Origin: Cellvibrio sp. UBA7661
Lineage (GTDB): Bacteria; Pseudomonadota; Gammaproteobacteria; Pseudomonadales; Cellvibrionaceae
Direction: 5' to 3'
Length of the DNA: 64,000 bases
Assembly: GCA_002483365.1 (NCBI GenBank)
Contig: DLHT01000011.1
Span: forward strand, 310,001-374,000
The notes below the pieces were generated by a model that was not told the origin of the DNA, made no database searches, and saw nothing but the letters and a program-made list of their open reading frames with translations. Position numbers and translations under genes: made by a program. Below, piece after piece: positions 62,224-64,000 of this stretch (its first letter is position 1; every line of letters begins with the position of its first letter).

Positions 62224-62810
62224 TGGGCCAAAGGTGCTGCCCCTTCATTTTCCAGCATTTTGGTTAGAGCGATCAGCGGCAAGCCGATTAGTGTATTTGG
62301 GTCATCACCGCTAAGTTTTTCGAAAAGGCATATACCTAAACCTTCAGCTTTAAAGCTTCCGGCGCAGTCATAGGGTTGCTCTTTGTTGAGATAATTGGTG
62401 AGTTGCGCTCTGGTTAATGAGCGGAACTTGACGCTGTAACGTTCAACAGTTGTTTGAGTTCTGCCTGTTGCGCTGTTGAGTAGACACAGACCCGTCAAAA
62501 ACCAAACTTGTTTTCCGCTGAAGCTCTCTAGCTGAGCCAAGGCGTCTTCATGATTAAGTGGTTTTCCAATAATTGTGTCAGCTATGGTGGCAACTTGATC
62601 TGAACCAATAATCAAGTGGTCAGGGTAGCTGTTTGAAAGTGCACGAGCTTTTTCTTGGGCAAGCCTGTATACTAGGTCGGTTGGTTTTTCTTCCTGCATT
62701 GGTGTCTCGTCAATATCAGGCGATATTGAGTCGAATTCGAGTCCCAATTTGCCTAATAATTGCTTTCTGTAGGGTGAGCTGGATGCCAGAATAATACGAT
62801 TTTTGTGCAT
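62220..62810 (-). CDS. yceF: Maf-like 7-methyl-GTP pyrophosphatase
   Basis: 196 residues. The N-terminal ILASSSPYRKQLLGKLGL and the YceF-type block SPDIDETPM are followed by LIIGSDQVATI and the Glu/Lys sites of the Maf house-cleaning fold. It hydrolyses modified nucleotides such as m7GTP. It lies divergent from yceD/rpmF. Confidence 0.93.
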   Translation of the reverse strand: MHKNRIILASSSPYRKQLLGKLGLEFDSISPDIDETPMQEEKPTDLVYRLAQEKARALSNSYPDHLIIGSDQVATIADTIIGKPLNHEDALAQLESFSGKQVWFLTGLCLLNSATGRTQTTVERYSVKFRSLTRAQLTNYLNKEQPYDCAGSFKAEGLGICLFEKLSGDDPNTLIGLPLIALTKMLENEGAAPLAH

Positions 62811-62937
62811 TTGTGATGTCGTCTTAAGAGTTTAAACGCTATATGCGGGGTCAATCTTACTGCAAAGCTACTAAATACCGCTATTTGACCAGTTTTTCTT
62901 TGACACTAGTAGCTGATACCCCTATTATGCCGCGCTT

Positions 62938-63471
62938 ATGTTTAAGCCCCCTTCTTACAAGATTTTGCCTCGGCAGGGTGACCCCCGAAAATTCGCACAA
63001 CATGGCGTGACTTTGGAGGGTTATATTCCTGTTTCGGAACTCAATCGCATAGTTGATGCGACCGAAAGTTCAGAAGGTGAAGTGACTGTGAATCTTGAGT
63101 TTACAGTCAGTGAAGAAAGGAAAAAGGTCATTACTGGCACTGCAGGCGCTGAATTATCTCTAGTTTGCCAACGCTGTCTTGAGCCAGTTATTGTCCCAAT
63201 TGAAAGTACTATTTCGCTTGCGGTTGTATGGGATGAAGAAGAGGCAAGTAACTTGCCAAAGCATCTTGATCCATGGATAACAGGCGAAGGTGTGGCAGAT
63301 CTTTACGAGATGATCGAAGAAGAGCTGCTACTGAGTTTACCTGCTGTTGCCTATCATCAGGAGTCATGCCTCGACGGCGATTTGTACTCCAGTGGTAGGC
63401 CAGTTGAGGTGAAAAAAGAGAAAAACCCATTTCAAGTGTTGGAGCAACTTAAGAGCTCGCCGAAATCCTGA
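62938..63471 (+). CDS. yceD: YceD (DUF177) family protein
   Basis: 177 residues. The motif LSLVCQRCLEPV with two cysteines is typical of DUF177, and the gene sits directly before rpmF, as in almost all bacteria. In E. coli and plants the family is linked to 23S rRNA maturation or ribosome assembly. The N-terminus is basic (FKPPSYKILPRQGDPRK). Confidence 0.92.
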   Translation: MFKPPSYKILPRQGDPRKFAQHGVTLEGYIPVSELNRIVDATESSEGEVTVNLEFTVSEERKKVITGTAGAELSLVCQRCLEPVIVPIESTISLAVVWDEEEASNLPKHLDPWITGEGVADLYEMIEEELLLSLPAVAYHQESCLDGDLYSSGRPVEVKKEKNPFQVLEQLKSSPKS

Positions 63472-63511
63472 GGCGCCTCGGTTCCAACGAGTCAGTAAAT
63501 AGGAGCTAACC

Positions 63512-63694
63512 ATGGCAGTTCAACAAAACAAAAAATCCCGTTCCAGACGTGACATGCGTCGTTCACACGATGCATTGACTGGCCCAACATTGTCAGTCGA
63601 CGCTACCAGCGGCGAGAAACACCTGCGTCACCATGTGACTGCCGATGGCTTCTATCGTGGCCGTAAGGTAATCGACAAGGGTAACGACGAGTAA
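63512..63694 (+). CDS. rpmF: 50S ribosomal protein L32
   Basis: 60 residues: MAVQQNKKSRSRRDMRRSHD at the start, then LTGPTLSVDATSGEKHLRHH and GFYRGRKVI, all standard for bL32. RBS taggagc precedes ATG. It is part of the yceD-rpmF-plsX unit. Confidence 0.97.
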   Translation: MAVQQNKKSRSRRDMRRSHDALTGPTLSVDATSGEKHLRHHVTADGFYRGRKVIDKGNDE

Positions 63695-63718
63695 TTTATT
63701 ACTCTCGACAGCAGCATC

Positions 63719-64000
63719 TTGTCGGCAAGAATTCGAATAGCGGTTGACGCTATGAGCGGGGACTTAGGTCCCCGCGTTGCTATTGCTGCTGCACAAACAT
63801 TTATTGTTCAGTTTCCTGATGTTGATTTGGTTTTGGTCGGCGATCAAATCCAAATCCGCTCTCTGCTTCCGCAATCCTCTGAATTACTCAATCGCATAAC
63901 CATTGTGCACGCTGATGATGTTGTACGCATGGATGACGACCCTTTAATGGCGTTGCGTCAGAAAAGAACATCATCTATGTGGGTTGCCTTGGAGATGTTG
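63719..64000 (+). CDS. plsX: Phosphate acyltransferase PlsX (5' end, cut by window)
   Basis: The first 94 codons; the rest is outside the window. RIAVDAMSGDLGPRVAIAAA and PDVDLVLVGD are the family N-terminus, and VVRMDDDPLMALRQKR follows. PlsX makes acyl-phosphate from acyl-ACP for membrane lipid synthesis. The only in-frame initiator after the upstream stop is TTG 63719 (ATT 63731 and the internal ATG 63752 would shorten the first beta strand). No clear RBS. Confidence 0.9.
   Translation, partial: MSARIRIAVDAMSGDLGPRVAIAAAQTFIVQFPDVDLVLVGDQIQIRSLLPQSSELLNRITIVHADDVVRMDDDPLMALRQKRTSSMWVALEML

Noticed and set aside
1..64000. CRISPR arrays, insertion sequences, prophage genes
   Set aside because: No regularly spaced repeats, transposase or phage structural genes were seen.

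Overview
The window looks like chromosomal core DNA of a gammaproteobacterium of the Cellvibrio group (Cellvibrionaceae), of moderate GC by eye. Four things point there: the gene order gltA / sdhCDAB / sucAB / lpdA / sucCD seen in Pseudomonas and its relatives; plant cell-wall degradation genes (the C-terminal end of a GH3 glucanase, a PL10-type pectate lyase); a serine-rich linker in a secreted lipoprotein; and gammaproteobacterial synteny around tusDCBE-yccA-tRNA-Ser(UGA) and rne/rluC/maf/yceD/rpmF/plsX. This assignment is inference from gene content; no 16S rRNA gene is present. I found no IS element, prophage, CRISPR array or integron.

Layout. 1-2.2 kb: end of a GH3 gene and an outer-membrane porin with a convincing sigma-54 promoter. 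2.3-15.5 kb: a near-complete TCA block, with gltA leftward and sdhCDAB, sucAB, lpdA and sucCD rightward in several transcription units separated by clear terminators. 15.6-19.7 kb: an atypical photolyase/cryptochrome-family protein, a MarC membrane protein and a pectate lyase. 19.9-24.9 kb: speA, carboxynorspermidine/carboxyspermidine dehydrogenase and decarboxylase, and a SpoU-type methyltransferase. 24.9-29.3 kb: TauE/SafE, fumC, uvrB. 29.3-35.4 kb: accessory genes (acyltransferase and divergent membrane LytTR regulator, a DUF4124-pilin-like fusion, a small protein plus HTTM-like membrane protein, a Tat-exported oxidoreductase). 35.7-43.5 kb: an RsmB-like methyltransferase, a receptor-type Ser/Thr kinase with PEGA- and SUMF1-like modules, a PP2C phosphatase and a large M16C peptidase. 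43.6-45.9 kb: tRNA-modification genes (DTW/TapT, cmoM), a GIY-YIG protein and a Tim14-like J protein. 46-48.4 kb: a lipoprotein metallopeptidase and a small partner lipoprotein. 48.5-50.4 kb: aguA-aguB. 50.6-54.3 kb: GGDEF protein, Bcp peroxiredoxin, small AraC-type regulator, solitary yajC, AGCS symporter. 54.3-59.7 kb: tusDCBE, yccA, tRNA-Ser, rne. 60.5-64 kb: rluC, HAD phosphatase, maf-2, yceD, rpmF and the first 94 codons of plsX.

How the genes work together. The TCA genes run from citrate synthase through 2-oxoglutarate dehydrogenase, succinyl-CoA synthetase and succinate dehydrogenase, with fumarase elsewhere in the window. speA, aguA, aguB and the two carboxyspermidine enzymes together encode an arginine-to-spermidine route that needs no S-adenosylmethionine decarboxylase; they sit in two clusters about 25 kb apart. 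Several genes act on tRNA or rRNA (tusDCBE, cmoM, the DTW protein, rluC, rne, two further RNA methyltransferases).

No single feature is an unmistakable new system. The best candidates for little-described biology are the kinase/phosphatase pair with a non-catalytic SUMF1-like sensor, the acyltransferase/LytTR pair, the metallopeptidase/lipoprotein pair, the DUF4124-pilin headgroup fusion, and the photolyase-family protein with an altered flavin pocket.
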